From NCBI RefSeq assembly GCF_005887095.1, contig NZ_PNCI01000003.1, forward strand, positions 27,877-91,876: a stretch of DNA of 64,000 nt, in the 5' to 3' direction. The stretch comes from Pseudoalteromonas rubra. Lineage in GTDB: Bacteria; Pseudomonadota; Gammaproteobacteria; Enterobacterales; Alteromonadaceae. Below the pieces are notes generated by a model. It saw only the letters and a program-made list of their open reading frames with translations. It did not search any database and had not been told where the DNA came from. Position 1 is the stretch's first letter. Each line of letters begins with the position of its first letter. Below are positions 1-13,800 of the stretch, one piece after another. The position numbers and the translations under genes were made by a program.

Positions 1-682
1 GGTCGATATCCCCTTGTGTACCCGCCGCTAGCTGCTCAATGATGTTGCCAACCAGATAGTAGTTACAGTTACTGTATTCGTATTTGCTTCCCTGAGTAAA
101 AGAAGGCTGCCCCCCTTGCTCATCACATGTACAAAAGCGGTTACCAAACCCTTCCGGACCATTCAGGTTGAGCGTTTCGTCATACAAGTAAGGACGCCAG
201 CCCCAGTTGTTATACACTTCTTCGTTGTCACTGTAGTTAGGGATCCCCGACGACATCGCCAGCAGGTTGTGCAAAGTTACGTCTGCGCACTGGTTTTTAG
301 GGTACCAAGGCAGATAGTCACCAACAGTTTCGACTCTGAGGTCCTTACCCTCTAACATGCGCATCAGGATAGCAGCAGCAAATGCTTTGGTATTTGAACC
401 AATGCGGTACTTAGACTTAACCGTGTTGTCCACGTTGTATTGCATGTTTTGTGGGCCACAGTGGTACTCATAAACCACTTTGTCCACGGAAGTAATATAG
501 ATAGTCCCGAAAAACACCATAGCGTCGCAATACTGTTTAACGGATACATCTATCATTTCCAGTTGCGATGCCGTGATAGTTGTGTCTTTTGCCGAACTTT
601 TGTTTTGCAGACACGATGCCAGGATCAGGCTGATCAAACACATCACCATGATCTTGAGTCTTGAAGGGTATAACCAGTTCAT
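1..682 (-). CDS. Serine beta-lactamase-family (S12) lipoprotein, partial at left edge
   Basis: The reading frame is open from the ATG at 682 to the window edge (227 codons, no stop), so the C-terminus is missing. The N-terminus has a lipoprotein signal peptide with a lipobox ending in Cys24 (ILASC), so the protein is probably exported and lipid-anchored. Two motifs of the class C beta-lactamase / D-peptidase fold are visible: SNTK (S96, K99) as the SxxK nucleophile motif and YSN (203-205) as the YxN motif. It follows the 2-oxoglutarate oxygenase gene by 73 bp on the same strand and is probably the last visible gene of the lipopeptide operon. S12 peptidases such as ClbP and ZmaM mature NRPS prodrugs, so a role in maturation, hydrolysis or self-protection is possible. 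That role is inference; a generic esterase or peptidase is equally allowed. Confidence 0.8.
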   Translation of the reverse strand, partial: MNWLYPSRLKIMVMCLISLILASCLQNKSSAKDTTITASQLEMIDVSVKQYCDAMVFFGTIYITSVDKVVYEYHCGPQNMQYNVDNTVKSKYRIGSNTKAFAAAILMRMLEGKDLRVETVGDYLPWYPKNQCADVTLHNLLAMSSGIPNYSDNEEVYNNWGWRPYLYDETLNLNGPEGFGNRFCTCDEQGGQPSFTQGSKYEYSNCNYYLVGNIIEQLAAGTQGDID

Positions 683-755
683 TGTATGGATTCCTCAATT
701 TTGACCACTTTGTTTGCCAACCTCATCACCACTAACAAACCCCAGGTGGCGCTCA

Positions 756-1709
756 TTAACGCGCCGCTTTTGCCATTCCCACCAGTACCTTGCGGGTACC
801 CGTATAAGCCTGACGGCCATGTGTGAATAGCATGTTGTCTAGCAGCAAAATGTCGTTGCGCTGCCAGGGGTAAGAAAAAGTGAGCGCACGGTAGACATCA
901 TTGATGACATCTATGTCTTCTCTGGCAATCTCACTACCGTCACCGTAATAGGCGTTGCGAGGCAAGTAATCTGTTCCAATGCTGTCGGGCATTTCATTGT
1001 CTACCGCAGAGCAATGGAATAAATGCGCCTGATTGAACCAGACCTTTTCGCCGGTTTGCGGATGTGTCATAACCGCAGGTCTGAACTGCCGGGTCTGTAA
1101 CCTGCCATCGTCAAACCACTCGCACTGAATGTCGTTTTTCCAGCAATACGCCTCTACTTCATCGCGATCACTGGTCTGAAACACTTCCTGCCAGGGCAAA
1201 TCTATGTCACCGTAATTGCGTACATACATAATGCCGCGCTCTTCAAACCGCGCTTTCAGGTCATCAGGCAGTCGCTTATACACTTCCCGGCTATCTGCAA
1301 GCGGGGTATCACCTCCCGTTTTAGCGGGAACAACGCAGAAAAAGCCCATCCGCATTGGCCAGCAATTGGAGTAGGCATTTTCATTGTGTTGCAGGATCAC
1401 CTGATCGGCGTGATATTCCGTGGTGGTATAAATGTTGTTGCGCAGTGCAGTGCGAGGCGAAGAGCGATAAATATATTGACTGAGCGGCTCGCCAAAAATC
1501 GTTTCCAAAATGGTGCTGAACTGGTTGGTGCTAACAATGTTGAGGCCACGCAACAGCGCAAACCCATCGCGGTCAACCCAGGCATTAATTTCCTTAACAT
1601 TCGCCTTAACCCAGGCAAGACCGCTTTGCTTTTGTCCTGAGAGATCATGGATCCGTTGATCTGTATCGGCGGAATTTAAATCCATGTCTGGTGATAGTAA
1701 CTGATCCAT
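756..1709 (-). CDS. SyrP/TauD-type Fe(II)/2-oxoglutarate-dependent hydroxylase of the lipopeptide operon
   Basis: The protein has 317 aa from the ATG at 1709, chosen because AAGGATGGG lies just upstream; an in-frame extension to 1790 lacks such a site. The metal triad is visible as H100-x-D102 (EYHAD) and H297 (THGR), with R306 as the likely 2-oxoglutarate-binding arginine. The stretch MTHPQTGEKVWFNQAHLFH is typical of the TauD/SyrP branch found beside NRPS genes. SyrP hydroxylates the beta-carbon of an aspartyl residue held on a carrier domain. Module 2 of this assembly line has a clear Asp pocket and modules 3 and 4 look Asn-specific, so beta-hydroxylation of Asp or Asn is the likely job (inference). 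It lies 127 bp after the thioesterase-bearing NRPS, on the same strand. Confidence 0.85.
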   Translation of the reverse strand: MDQLLSPDMDLNSADTDQRIHDLSGQKQSGLAWVKANVKEINAWVDRDGFALLRGLNIVSTNQFSTILETIFGEPLSQYIYRSSPRTALRNNIYTTTEYHADQVILQHNENAYSNCWPMRMGFFCVVPAKTGGDTPLADSREVYKRLPDDLKARFEERGIMYVRNYGDIDLPWQEVFQTSDRDEVEAYCWKNDIQCEWFDDGRLQTRQFRPAVMTHPQTGEKVWFNQAHLFHCSAVDNEMPDSIGTDYLPRNAYYGDGSEIAREDIDVINDVYRALTFSYPWQRNDILLLDNMLFTHGRQAYTGTRKVLVGMAKAAR

Positions 1710-1836
1710 TTTATTCCCATCCTTTAAGTAAGGTAACAAGTAAAATTTACATCGTAATTTTGACATTAATTGTTTACTTTTTAAGCTCAACCAACATCAA
1801 ATTAAACATTTTAAAAACATATTCATAAACAATAGA

Positions 1837-4800
1837 CTACAAAATATAATCACTCTCTATTATTTTCACGACCGCTCCGACGTCTTTGTGGCCTAAAATT
1901 GAGAGGTGTCCCCCCGCAACTTCAAATGCGCGTACATGGTCATAAAGTGCCTGCCAGCCCATATCAGACGTTAAAGTTCGTCCCTCAAACTCTTGAGTCT
2001 GCTTGGCTTTAATTACCCGAATTGGGCAGCCAAGCTGTTCAGGCAAGTACACATCAGCCATCAGCTGAGCACAAAATACCGTTTGTAAACGCTGCAACTG
2101 GGCCGGCGAAAAGTGATATCCTGACTGAGTCATGGACTGAGCTAAGGCTTTGCCCTGCGCTTCGGCCGACATTGCCAGCAGCGCTTCCAGCTGAGCGTCA
2201 TCAAACTGCAGTGCAAAGAACGTGTTGATATTTTCGAGCATCAGGCGATTTGCCTGTGGCTCCGTAACTGGCACTACGCTTTGCACAGGTCTGGGCGTGT
2301 CTAAAATCGTAATGGAAGCAACAGACACTCCCTGCGAGCCCGAAATGAATTCATCACTGTGTTCCAGGTGCCGGGCCATTGCCAGCGCAATAAAGCTACC
2401 AAATGAATGACCAATCAGGTTGACCTGACCAAAACCGGCTTGTGTCAGCGCAGACACATAATGCAAAGCGGTGGTTTCGACCGATCCGACCGCATCCGGG
2501 TCATGTGCTATCAGATCTGGCTGTAAACCATATACAGGGATCCGTTTATCCAGCCCCTGTACCAGTGCCTGAAAGGCCATCAGTAGTCCGCCAGCTCCGG
2601 CTATCAACACCACAGGGGTGACGCCATTGCTGCCTGTTTGCAGGCACAGCAGGCTCTGAGGAGACAGATGCTGGTCCTGGTGGGCATGCTGAAACTCAGT
2701 TAACGCTTTGGCAAGATCACCTACACACGGGTGTTGCAGCAACAAAGCTATCGGTACTTCCGTCTCAAGCGTATCGCACAGCTCCGTATGCAATCGCATC
2801 ATCAGCAGTGAATGACCTCCCAGCTCAAAAAAGTCATCACTTAGACCCACCTGAGGGCACTGAAGCAACTCAGCAAGGTAGTCACACAGGTGGCGTTCAA
2901 GTGGTGTTGTCGGGGCAATATAGTGCTCAGGCTTCGCCATTGTCAGCGTCTGAGCCTCACGGACCAGCGCTTTTCTGTCCAGTTTGCCATTATTGTTGTG
3001 TGGTAGCTGGGCACGAGACACCACCCATTGAGGCACCATATATTTGGGGAGCTGCTCAGCCAAAGTCGCTTTGAGCAAAGTGACATCCGCATCATGTGAC
3101 TCGATAAAAGCAACCAACTGATCACCCGCCGCTTTATCACTTTTAACTACGACAGCACACGCTTTAACCTCTTGGTGTTCAAGCAATGCCCGTTCAATTT
3201 CGCCCAGTTCAATACGATACCCTCTGATTTTAACCTGCTCATCCAGACGCCCTAAAAAGTGCAACGCCCCACCCTCAAGCCGAACTTTGTCGCCGGTTTT
3301 GTAGCAACGGGCTTGCGTATTCGGGTTAAACACAAAGGCTTTGTCTGTTTTCGTTTTGTCATCCAGATAGCCAAGCGCCAGAGCGGCTCCGCCCACATAC
3401 AGCTCCCCAGCCACATAATCCGGCACAGATCTGAGTTCCCTGTCGAGAATGTGCACTGTCAATCCAGCCAGAGGCTGACCTATCGGAATTGAATCTCCCT
3501 GATACCGGGTGACATCCATAAGAGTGGCTGAAATGGTGGTTTCCGTCGGGCCATAAGCGTTAATAATTCGGATGGCGGAACCATAGTGGCGCTGCCAGGC
3601 ACGTAACGCCGTACTTTGCATTTGTTCACCACCTACGGTGATAACCCGCATAGCCGGACCTAAGTCCACAGGGCTCATCGCCAGCTGATGCCAGTAGGCC
3701 GTTGGCAGACTCATTAAACTCAGCTTACTTTGCCGGGATAATTCGGCCAGAGCCTGACTGTTAAGCAATTGTTCTTGCTCTGCCATAACCAGTGTTGCGC
3801 CGCTGAGCAAAGTACAAAACACTTCTTCGGCAAACACATCAAAGCTGCAACTTGCAAATTGCAGATATTTATCGTCAGGCGTAATTGCATAATTACTTTG
3901 CAGGCAAGACACGTAATTCAACACGCTGCGATGCGCAACCTGCACACCTTTTGGCTCACCTGTGGTGCCAGAAGTGTAGATAACATAGCAAGCAGACTCG
4001 CCGTGACAACCCGCTTCCACAAACTCAATTGACTGCGCTGAGATAGCAGCATGACTTGCAGTCAGATCAACGACCGGACAAGCTGGCGCGTCGTCTATCC
4101 AGGCAGACTCGGCGCTGATCAGCACAGCAGCTTGCGCGTTAGTCAGCATGTAGTGGCGCCTTTTTTCGGGCAATGCCGGGGCAATCGGCAGATACGAGGC
4201 ACCGAGTTTAAGCGCCGCCAGAATGGCAATGATAAGTTGCGGGCCAGAGTCCAGACAAACCGCGATTACCGCCTGACCTGCGCACAGCGAATAGTTTGCC
4301 GACAAATAATTCGCCAGCTGACAGGCGGCCCCATCCAGTTCACCATAGCTCAGCACAACCTCAGTGTGGTTACTCTGCTGAATGTAATGAATAGCGGGAT
4401 TCGTCTCATATTTCGCTCTGATCTGCGCAAATGCCTGATGTAACGTCTGATACTGATCCATCCGCGGTTGCGCACCAGGCAATTCGAAATGGGGGATCTG
4501 AGTCGCCTGCTCAGGCTTGACCAGAGGCAATTGAGCCAGCGTCATATCGGGCTGCGCCATAAAGGCATCCAGCAAATCCGTGATCAGGTTCAGACTCTGG
4601 CTGGCCTGTGTGTTTGTCAGCATTGCTTCGCTATAACTGAGCGTCAGCGACAGCTGATCCGCTACACCCACTACAAATGTGATGGGATAATGCGTCTGAT
4701 CCTGCTCCGAGCAGACCTTTACCCTGAATGGTGCGCTTTCTTCTGCCAGCGGATCGTTGGGATAATTTTCAAAGACATAAAGTGCATCAAACAGGTCGCT

Positions 4801-7800
4801 GCTGTTGTCAATGCCACTCCACTGGTGGATCTCCGCCAGAGGTGTATGGGCAAAGCGTGTCAGCTGAGCCTGATGCGCTTTAATCTGCAGCAGGTAATCT
4901 TTTACTGACATCTGCCCCAGTGTAGTGATTAGAACAGGTTGCGTATTAATATACAGCCCAACCCGCTGCGCTACATTTGGCAAAGCGTCCGGGCGACCTG
5001 AAATGGTCTGACCGAACAACACATAGTCACTCTGACAACAGGTACGCAACCAGTAAGCCCAGGCGCCTTGAATAACCTGATTGAGCGTCAGTCCCTGGTG
5101 CTTCGCAAATTGGTTCAATCGCTGAGTGAGCTCAGTACTAAGCATCTGAGTCAGCTCACTCACGCCAGGAGCTTTGTCTGCACTCAATGCCAGGTGTTCT
5201 GTAACTAACGTTGGTGTGTCAATATGGCCCAATTGCGTTTGCCAGAATGCCTTTTCTGCTTGTGTATCACGGGTCTCAAGATAAGCCACATAGTCACGAA
5301 ATGGATCTGCGACCAGCGCCAATCCCCGGCTTTCAACCCTGGCCTGGTAAAACTCTATCAGGCCATCAAACAGCACAGGTAAAGACCAGCCATCCATAAT
5401 CATGTGATGGTAAGTCCAGATAAACCCATGGCAATGCTCACCAAAAGGTACAAGCCTCAGCAGCATACAAGGCGCACGGTTTAACTCGATTGGCCTGGCG
5501 AACTCCTGCTCAGCAAGCTGCGCCAGACGAACGGTGACCGTTTCGTCATAATGTTGAGGTTCATCGATTTGCAGGGGAAGCTTGCACTGTTCAAAAACTA
5601 GCTGCACTGGTTGCTCTGAGGTGACAAAAAATGCGGTACGCAGGATAGAGTGTTTCGCCATCAGTTGAGTCCAGGCGTACTCAAAGGCTTCCGTATCCAG
5701 CGCACCTTCCAATAACATCACTGACTGCTCACGATAAACTGGGCTTTCTGTACTTTGGGCATGGAACCACATCCCCTGTTGCAACGGCGTCATGGGGTAG
5801 ATATCGGCTACGGACTGACCAGCCTTGTCGAGCAGCTGCTGCAGTTGCAGGCAGTCAAGCTCCGGTAACAACGCAAAATCGCTGGGGGTCGGACAGTTTT
5901 CGGTTTGCGCCAGGCAATGTGCCAACACGGTTTCAATGGCCTGTTCAAAGTGCGCACTTAACCGCATTGCATCCTGCTCTGTGTAGTAACCCGATGCACA
6001 TTCCAGTGTGACCGACAAACGGCCATGCGTCACCGCTGCCGTAATTTGCAAAGCAACAAACCCATCATCCAGTTCGTTACGCATGGCACCCGGGGGTTCG
6101 CTGGCATCACCGAGCAAGCCCCTTTGCTGTAGCACAGTGTCAAGCTGGCCCAGATAATTAAAAAAGACCTGAGTGCGCGTATCGATTGTCAGTGACGTCC
6201 TCACTTGCGGGTCGGGGTGAGAATAGCGCAGCGCACCAAACTCGCAGCCGTGTTCCGTGGCCCAGGCTAGCTGCTCTTTCACTGCACAAATTGTCTGAGT
6301 CAGGACACAGTCAGAAGCCCCGCTTTGACTATGTAAACGCAGGGGAAACAGCGCGGTTAACCAGCCAATGGTGCGGCTGGCATCGTGTGCACCGCTGAGT
6401 TTTGCCCGGCCATGGCTCTCAAGCAAAACAACCTGCTCCACCTGCTGGTAATTCGCTAAACCGGACCACTGCCAGGCACTGAGTAGTAACGTCTGAATAT
6501 TACTTTTGTATGCCCGGTTTGCCTCATTTAACAGCTGCCGGGTGTGCGCTTCACTCAACTGAAATTTCGAACGGAGCACACTTGTGCTTGCACGGTCAGA
6601 CAAGCTGGCACCCAAAGCTTGCTGACACCTGGCCGTCGCACAAGCCCCCTGCCACCGTTCAAGATGCTTACCCTCACAAGCGCGTTCCTGAAGGTAAAAG
6701 GCAATAGCATCGAGCGAGGCACTGGCGGGCGGTAATGTCACAGCCTGTCCGGCTTGTGCCATAGTGCAGGCTTGTTCCAGATCCGTCAGTAAAATACGCC
6801 AGGATACGCCGTCTACCAATAAATGATGAGCAATTATCAGTAGTCGATCCGTTTGCTCTGAATCGGGGGTCGCGACATGACATAGTCGCAGTAAGGGTGA
6901 GCCATCAAAAGAGAAACTTGCCTGCGCGGAGTTACTTAGCTCTGCAAGTGCGTCCCGCCACTGCACGCCCGCTCCACTCAGGTTGTGATACTGGCATATA
7001 TCTGTGCTACTCAGCTGATCACTAATATAGAGCTCATCTTTGTTTCTCACTGACAGTCTGAGTAGGTCATGGCACGCAACAAGTCCCTGAACAGCTTCGC
7101 ACAGGTGCGAAAAAGACACTGATTTGTCGATACTCAACATCACAGCCTGATTCCAGTGTTCCGGTACAGCAAAAGCTTGTTCGAAGAACCACTGCTGTAT
7201 GGGCTGAGGTCTCAGCTTGCCCACAAAGTGTTGCTGCTCATGATCGGCCGCCGATGGCTCAGAGAGCGCATTGGTTGTTTTAAAGCTTGCCGTCAGTGCA
7301 GCCGCAGAGCTGTGAGCAAAAATATCAGCCACAGAGACAGGTATGTCTATCGCTCTGGCCCGACTGGCAAGCTGAATGGCTAAAATAGAGTCGCCACCGC
7401 TGGCAAAAAAATCATCCTCGGGTTGCAGATCAGGCTGGTTTAACAGCTCCCGCATCAGGATTAAAATATGGTTGTGCTGTGTTTGCGTGTTACTTTTAGC
7501 GCCCGGCTCTTTCGGGTGCTCCGCTGCCACTTCCTGTGCCTGCTGTGCCAGTACCTGTAGCGCCCGGTGGTCTAATTTGCCATGAGCGGTCAGAGGCAGT
7601 GCCTCCAACATCAAAAAGCGCGCTGGCACCATGTACTCAGGCAGAATCGGACGCAGCAGTCCTCGCAGTTGTGCCGCTAAATTGTGTCCCGTATGCGTTA
7701 TCTCTGGTACAACAAAGGCCGTCAGTTGTTTATTACCAGACTGCGCTTCGGTTATCTGCACCGTACATTCAGCAACACCGTCTTGTGCACGCAGTTGGTG

Positions 7801-10800
7801 ATCAATTTCAGCCAGTTCAATGCGATAACCGCGTATCTTAACCTGGGCATCATTGCGGCCAATATACGCAATACGGCCATTGCTTAGTCGCCGTACCAGA
7901 TCGCCACTACGATAAACACGCACTGACGTGCCACTATCCAGCTCCAGTTCAGTGAATTTTTCCTCACTTAACTCAGGTCTATTGAGGTAACCCAGCGCCA
8001 ACCCCTGACCGGCAATCAGCAACTCACCGACCATGCCGTCCGCAACACTGTGACCCTGCTCATCGACAATATAAACATCGCAGTTGTCCACAGGTAAACC
8101 AATATCCGGAAGTGCCTCTGTACCGCAGACAACCGGACCCGATGTCGCCACAACAGAGGCTTCGGTTGGACCATAATTGTTGATCAGCTTAAAAGGAAAT
8201 GACCCGTTAACCGGGTTGAGCCTGTCACCCCCCACCAACAGATACTTAAGTGATGCCGGCGCAAAACGGGGATCTGCCAGCATGACTTCTGCAATGGGAG
8301 TAGCCAGGAAACAGTGACTTACCGACTCTTGGGTCAAAAATGCCGATAGTGACTGCGGATCCGTAAGCTCGGCGCTGGCAACAAACACCAGTTGTGCACC
8401 AGCGCTCAGATAAGGCCAGATCTCCCAGGTTGCCGCGTCAAAGGCAATATTCGCCGTCTGGCTACCCACGCTATCAGCATCCAGTGTAAATGCTCGCTGA
8501 TGCCAAGCACACAGGTTAGTCAAACCTTGATGAGGGATCATCACCCCTTTAGGTTGCCCTGTTGTCCCTGAGGTATAGATCACATAGGCGAGTTGTTCGG
8601 CATTGAGCTCGGGTAACGGAGCCGTAGCGCAAGACGCCAATTGCACATCTAGTTCAGGGCTGTCCAGCATAATGGTTTGACATTGTGTGTGCTGTTCAAA
8701 CTGACTGGCAAAGCGCTGCTGTGTGAGTAGCCACTGACTGTTGCTATCCGCAATAATATGCGCGATTCGCGCCTTGGGATAATGAGCCGACACAGGCACA
8801 TACGCACCACCGGCTTTAAGCACCCCCAGCATTGCTACGACCAGGTCGCAACCGGCGTCACAGCTTACCAAAACGGTTTGCTGTGGCTTAAGCCCCTGTC
8901 CAATCAGGTATTTGGCTAAACGGCTGGTACGCTCGTTCAGTTCACCATATGTCAGTCTTTCACTCTGTTGAGGGTCTTTAAGTGCTATTTTGTCTGGGTT
9001 TTGAGCCCCCAGCTGAGCAAGGCGGTCAACCACAGTCTGTGGCTTTGATACTGGATGAGATTGTCCTTTGATTGCGTCATACCGCCGCTTTGTCAGAGGC
9101 AAGTCTGCGATGCAATGATCTGTATTGCTGGCAAGTGCATTCAGCAACACCTGTAGTGACTGGCTCATACATTCAATACTGACGGCGTCAAACAAAGCCG
9201 TGTTATAACACCAGGACAAGCGGATCCCATCCGCGGTCTGTACAGCGCTCAGCTCAATATCGAACTTGGCAGCTACTGAGACCGCTTGCTCAGCCTGTAC
9301 TTCTATATCAGCAAGACGTAAGTCGGTGTCCAGCTGCGGGTTTAATGCAAAACTAAGCTGAAAGACGCCCTGGTGACTGAGAGAGCGCTCCAGGTTAAGC
9401 GCATCCAAAATCTGCTCAAACGGCATCGCCTGATGTGCCTGAATATCAACCATAACAGCTTTTTGTTGTGCCAGCAGCTCGGTAAATGTGAGCTGCGGCG
9501 TAAACCGTGTACGTATGGGCAAGGTATTGATAAAAAACCCGACCAAAAGTTGCAACTGGCTGTGTTCACGGCCCGAGAAAGGCGCGCCTATCACCACATC
9601 CGTGGTGTGGCTGTATTTGCCAACAAAAACAGCAAAGGCAGTCTGTAACCAGGTAAACAAGGTGACGTCATGGCGGCGGCACTGCACCTGAATTTGCTCA
9701 CACACCGCGCTATCAAGGTGCGTTGTGTGCATGCCGCCCTGTGCGACAGACATTCTGGTTCTGGCTCTGTCCAGTGGCAGTTGATGCAGCGGCGGAGCGT
9801 CTGCCAAATGAGCAAGCCAGAACCTTCTATGGGCCTCTAAAGCACTTGTGTTCAGAGTGTTGCGCTGCCACTGCGCATAATCGGCATAGTGTATAGGCAA
9901 TGGGTGCGCAAGCAATTCAGGTAATGGCTGGCCACACGCAAAATGCTGGTAAAAAGCCGCCAGTTCTTCACTCAGGATAGCAAGAGAGTGGGCATCCGCA
10001 GCAATGTGATGCAGATTCACTAGCAGTCGATACTGAGTATCCGCAACCGCCATCAGGGTCAGCCTGATCATTAACCCCTGACTCAAATCGAACGGCTGCA
10101 TGGCATCGTCGCGCTGCGCTCTGAGCCAGCTTTGCTGTTGTGCATGTGGTGCCAAAGTGCGTGCGTCAATGAAAGTCAGAAGCACTTCAAAATCTGGCAC
10201 AACCTGTTGCTGCGGACCGAGTGTATCGTCCTGAATAATTTTGCTGCGCAACACCTCATGACGCAGGATGATAGCGTGCCAGGCTTGCCTGAACGCCGCC
10301 AGGTTTAACGAGCCGCTCAGCGTGAACGTACCGGGCATATGATACTGAGCCGAACCGGGCGTCATCTGCTCAACGGTCCAGAGTCTCGCCTGAGCGAACG
10401 ACAGCGGCACTGGCAACCCGGATTGCGTGCGAGGTATGTCAACGGACAAACTCGTTGCGGTATCGGCCACAGACACGGCTTTAGCCAGCTCACCCACTCT
10501 TGGGCTCTGAAATACCTCTTTTAGCTCGACTGACAAGCCATAGCGTTCCCGTAGCTGACTCACCAATTGGGTAGCCAGTAATGAGTGACCGCCCAGGCGG
10601 AAAAAGTGGTCATTCAGGCCAACTTTGTCAACGCCAAGCAACGCAGAAAAACTCTGTGCAATGGCGCGTTCAACGTCACTATCCGGTACCTGATACACCG
10701 CTTCTTGCTGCAAAATATCCAATGCCAGCAACGCTTTTTTATCTATTTTTCCATTACTGGTCAGTGGCAAAGCCTCTACCACAACGACATTGGTTGGCAA

Positions 10801-13800
10801 CATAAACTCAGGCAAAGCACTGCGCAAATACTGCTGTACCTGTGAAATTGGATCAGTGAGCTCAACCCCTCTACGGACCACCACAAAGGCGCTGATCCTG
10901 GCTCCCTGTTGGTCGTCGCGATTAAGTAATACGCACACCGCCTGCAGATCAGGATGCTGGCGTAGCTGGTTTTCGATTTCCCCCAGCTCAATGCGATAAC
11001 CACGCACTTTCACCTGATCATCGGCACGACTGATGTAAGTTAGCTCACCGTCAGGTAAAAAGCGCACCAAATCACCCGATTTATAGAGCTTTTTGCCGCT
11101 GGTGTTTGCAAAAGGATCTGCAATAAAGCGCTGGGCATTGAGCTCCTCTCTTTGCCAGTAGCCACGACACACCCCTTCACCACCCACATACAGCTCACCC
11201 ACGGCGCCCATCGGCAGCAACTGCTGATGTTTATCAAGCACATAACAAGACATGGTAGGAATGGCATGACCAATATTACTCACCCCAAGTGCCAGATCCG
11301 CATCGGTAAGTCGTTTAAAGGTCACGTGAACAGTGGTTTCGGTAATGCCATACATATTAATAAGCTGGCAGGCATCAAACCGTTTGGCCCAGGGTTTGAG
11401 TTTGCCCGGTTGCAATGCTTCTCCACCGAAAATAACGTAGCGTACCTGACATTGTGCCTGCTCGGTTTCCTCCAAGCCGCACATCGCAGACTGAAGCGCG
11501 TAAAAGGCACCGGGCGTCTGATTCAGCACAGTGACCTTTTCACTCAACAGACACGATGCAAAAGCCTGGGTGTCCTGACTCATTGCCTTACTGATCACCA
11601 CCAGCTTCGCGCCAAACAGCAAGGCGCCGTACATTTCCCAGACAGAAAAATCGAAGCAAAAGGAGTGAAACAGGGTCCACACATCCCGCTCGTTAAAATC
11701 AAACAATGCAGGTTCAACATGCAGGAGCCGGACAACATGTCGGTGCTCTATCTGAACTCCCTTTGGCCGGCCTGTGGTGCCTGAGGTATAGATCATATAG
11801 GCGAGGTGGTCCGGCTGAATATCCAGCTCAAGATTGTCGGCGATGGCAATACCGGCGTAAATAGCCTCATCATCAATGTTGATCATCGACTGAGCACACC
11901 CGGCAAAACGCGCCTCAGTGACGCTATCGCAGATCAACCAGCGACTGCCCACATCACCTATAATGTAGTCAATCCGATCTTTGGGGTAATCCGGGTCGAT
12001 GGGCACGTACGCTGCACCCGCTTTTAAAATCGCCAGTAAGGTCACGACCATATTGACTGAGCGTGTCACACTGACGGGCAGCATGGTCTGGGGTTCTATT
12101 TTGCTGGCAACCAGCACTCTGGCAAGTCGGTTAACGCGATTATTTAATGCCTGATAGCTTAATCTTTCGTGTTCATCGACCACGGCAATACGCTGGCCAA
12201 ACCGTTGTACCTGCTCCTCGAACAAACTAACCAGTGTCTGAGTGTTGTCCCACTGTGTCTGTGTATATTGAGCGTATTCCAGTATGGACTGCGTTTGGGT
12301 CTTGTTCAGTAACGGAATACGGCCAATCTGTGTTTGCGGGGCTTCAACTAACTGCTCCAGCAATACTTCAAAACTCTCTGACCAGTGCTGAATCGTTTTT
12401 GAAAGATATAAGTCACTGTCATACTTCCAGTTTAAAGTAAGTGCTTTGGTATTTTCATCCAATACGGCATTGAGTTCCAGGTCACATTTAATGTCAATCT
12501 CATCGCCATCCGCGCGGGATTGTTCCACCACAGTCAACCCGGGTAGTTGCAGTGCATGTGCCGCACTACTTTGATCCAGTGTGAATAAGATCTGCACCAA
12601 AGGATGGTGGCTCATATCACGGGGACAATTTAGCGCTTCGACCACCCTATCAAAGGGTACCTCACGGTGCTCAAACGCAGCCAGGATCTGCTCTTTTTGT
12701 TGCTGTAGCCAGGCATTAAAGGACAATGATTCTGTGATATTTGCAGGTATCACCACAGTGTTGACAAACAAACCTATCAGGGGCGCCAGATCGGGATGAT
12801 CACGTCCCAATACAGGTGTCCCCACAACCACCTGCTCATTCTGAGTTAGCCGACCAACGAACAGCATAAAGCTGCTCAGTAACCACATAAAAGGCGTAAC
12901 GGATTGTTGTGCACTGTGAGCTTGAATACGGGCTGTCAGAGCAGGACTCAGCGCCTGGCGATAGACCCGCCCACGCTGGGTTTGTACGGCGGGGCGCACA
13001 AAGTCACCGGGCAAAGACTGGATGGGATCCAGGTCAGCCAGTGCCTGCTGCCAGAACGCCAGCTTATCGCTAAGGTGGGCCGGTGTCAGGGCCTTTTGCT
13101 GCCAGGCCGCAAAATCCCCATACTGCACCTTTAACGGGGCCAATTGAGGCGCTGAGTCTGCTTCCAAAGCTGCATGGTAAAGGGCGGCCAGTTCCCTGAC
13201 CAGCACCTGCATGGACGCACCATCTGATACAATATGGTGCATATTAAACGCCAGATAATGGGTTTGCTGATCAGATATCACCACCGCACGGATCAGTAAA
13301 TCCTGCGTTAAATCAAATGGCTGGGACAAAAACTCATTGAGTTTCGCACGAACTTTCTGCGCTTTGTCATGTGGTGGCCATTGACTGGCATCGCACCACT
13401 GAAATGGCGTTTCAAACTGCTCTTGCACTATGACAGACACACCTTGCTGACCACTTTCAGTGGCAACAAAGCGGCTGCGCAAAGGCTCATGACGGACGAT
13501 GAGCGCTTCAATACTGGCTTTGAGTGCGGCAATATCCAGTTGCCCGGTAAGGACAAATTCAGCAGGCATGTAGTACTGACTGCTGCCCTGTAACTGTTCG
13601 ATAAACCACAACCCTTGCTGTGCATAGCTTGCGGGTAGTGGCACAGAGCGGTCTGCTTTTGGAATAGCCGAGTATTCAGCCTGCTCCAGCGAGGTGCCAC
13701 GTTGGTGCTGAAAATAGGCAATGATCTCAGCCTTGTGGGCGACAATCTGTTGCTTCAGCGCAACAGGAAACTGCCCTTTTTGCTTAAATGCCAGAGCACC

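Noticed and set aside
11152..11784. 210-aa plus-strand ORF inside the terminal NRPS gene
   Set aside because: It is antisense to a conserved A domain, has no ribosome-binding site or recognisable domain, and open frames opposite long GC-rich NRPS genes are common.
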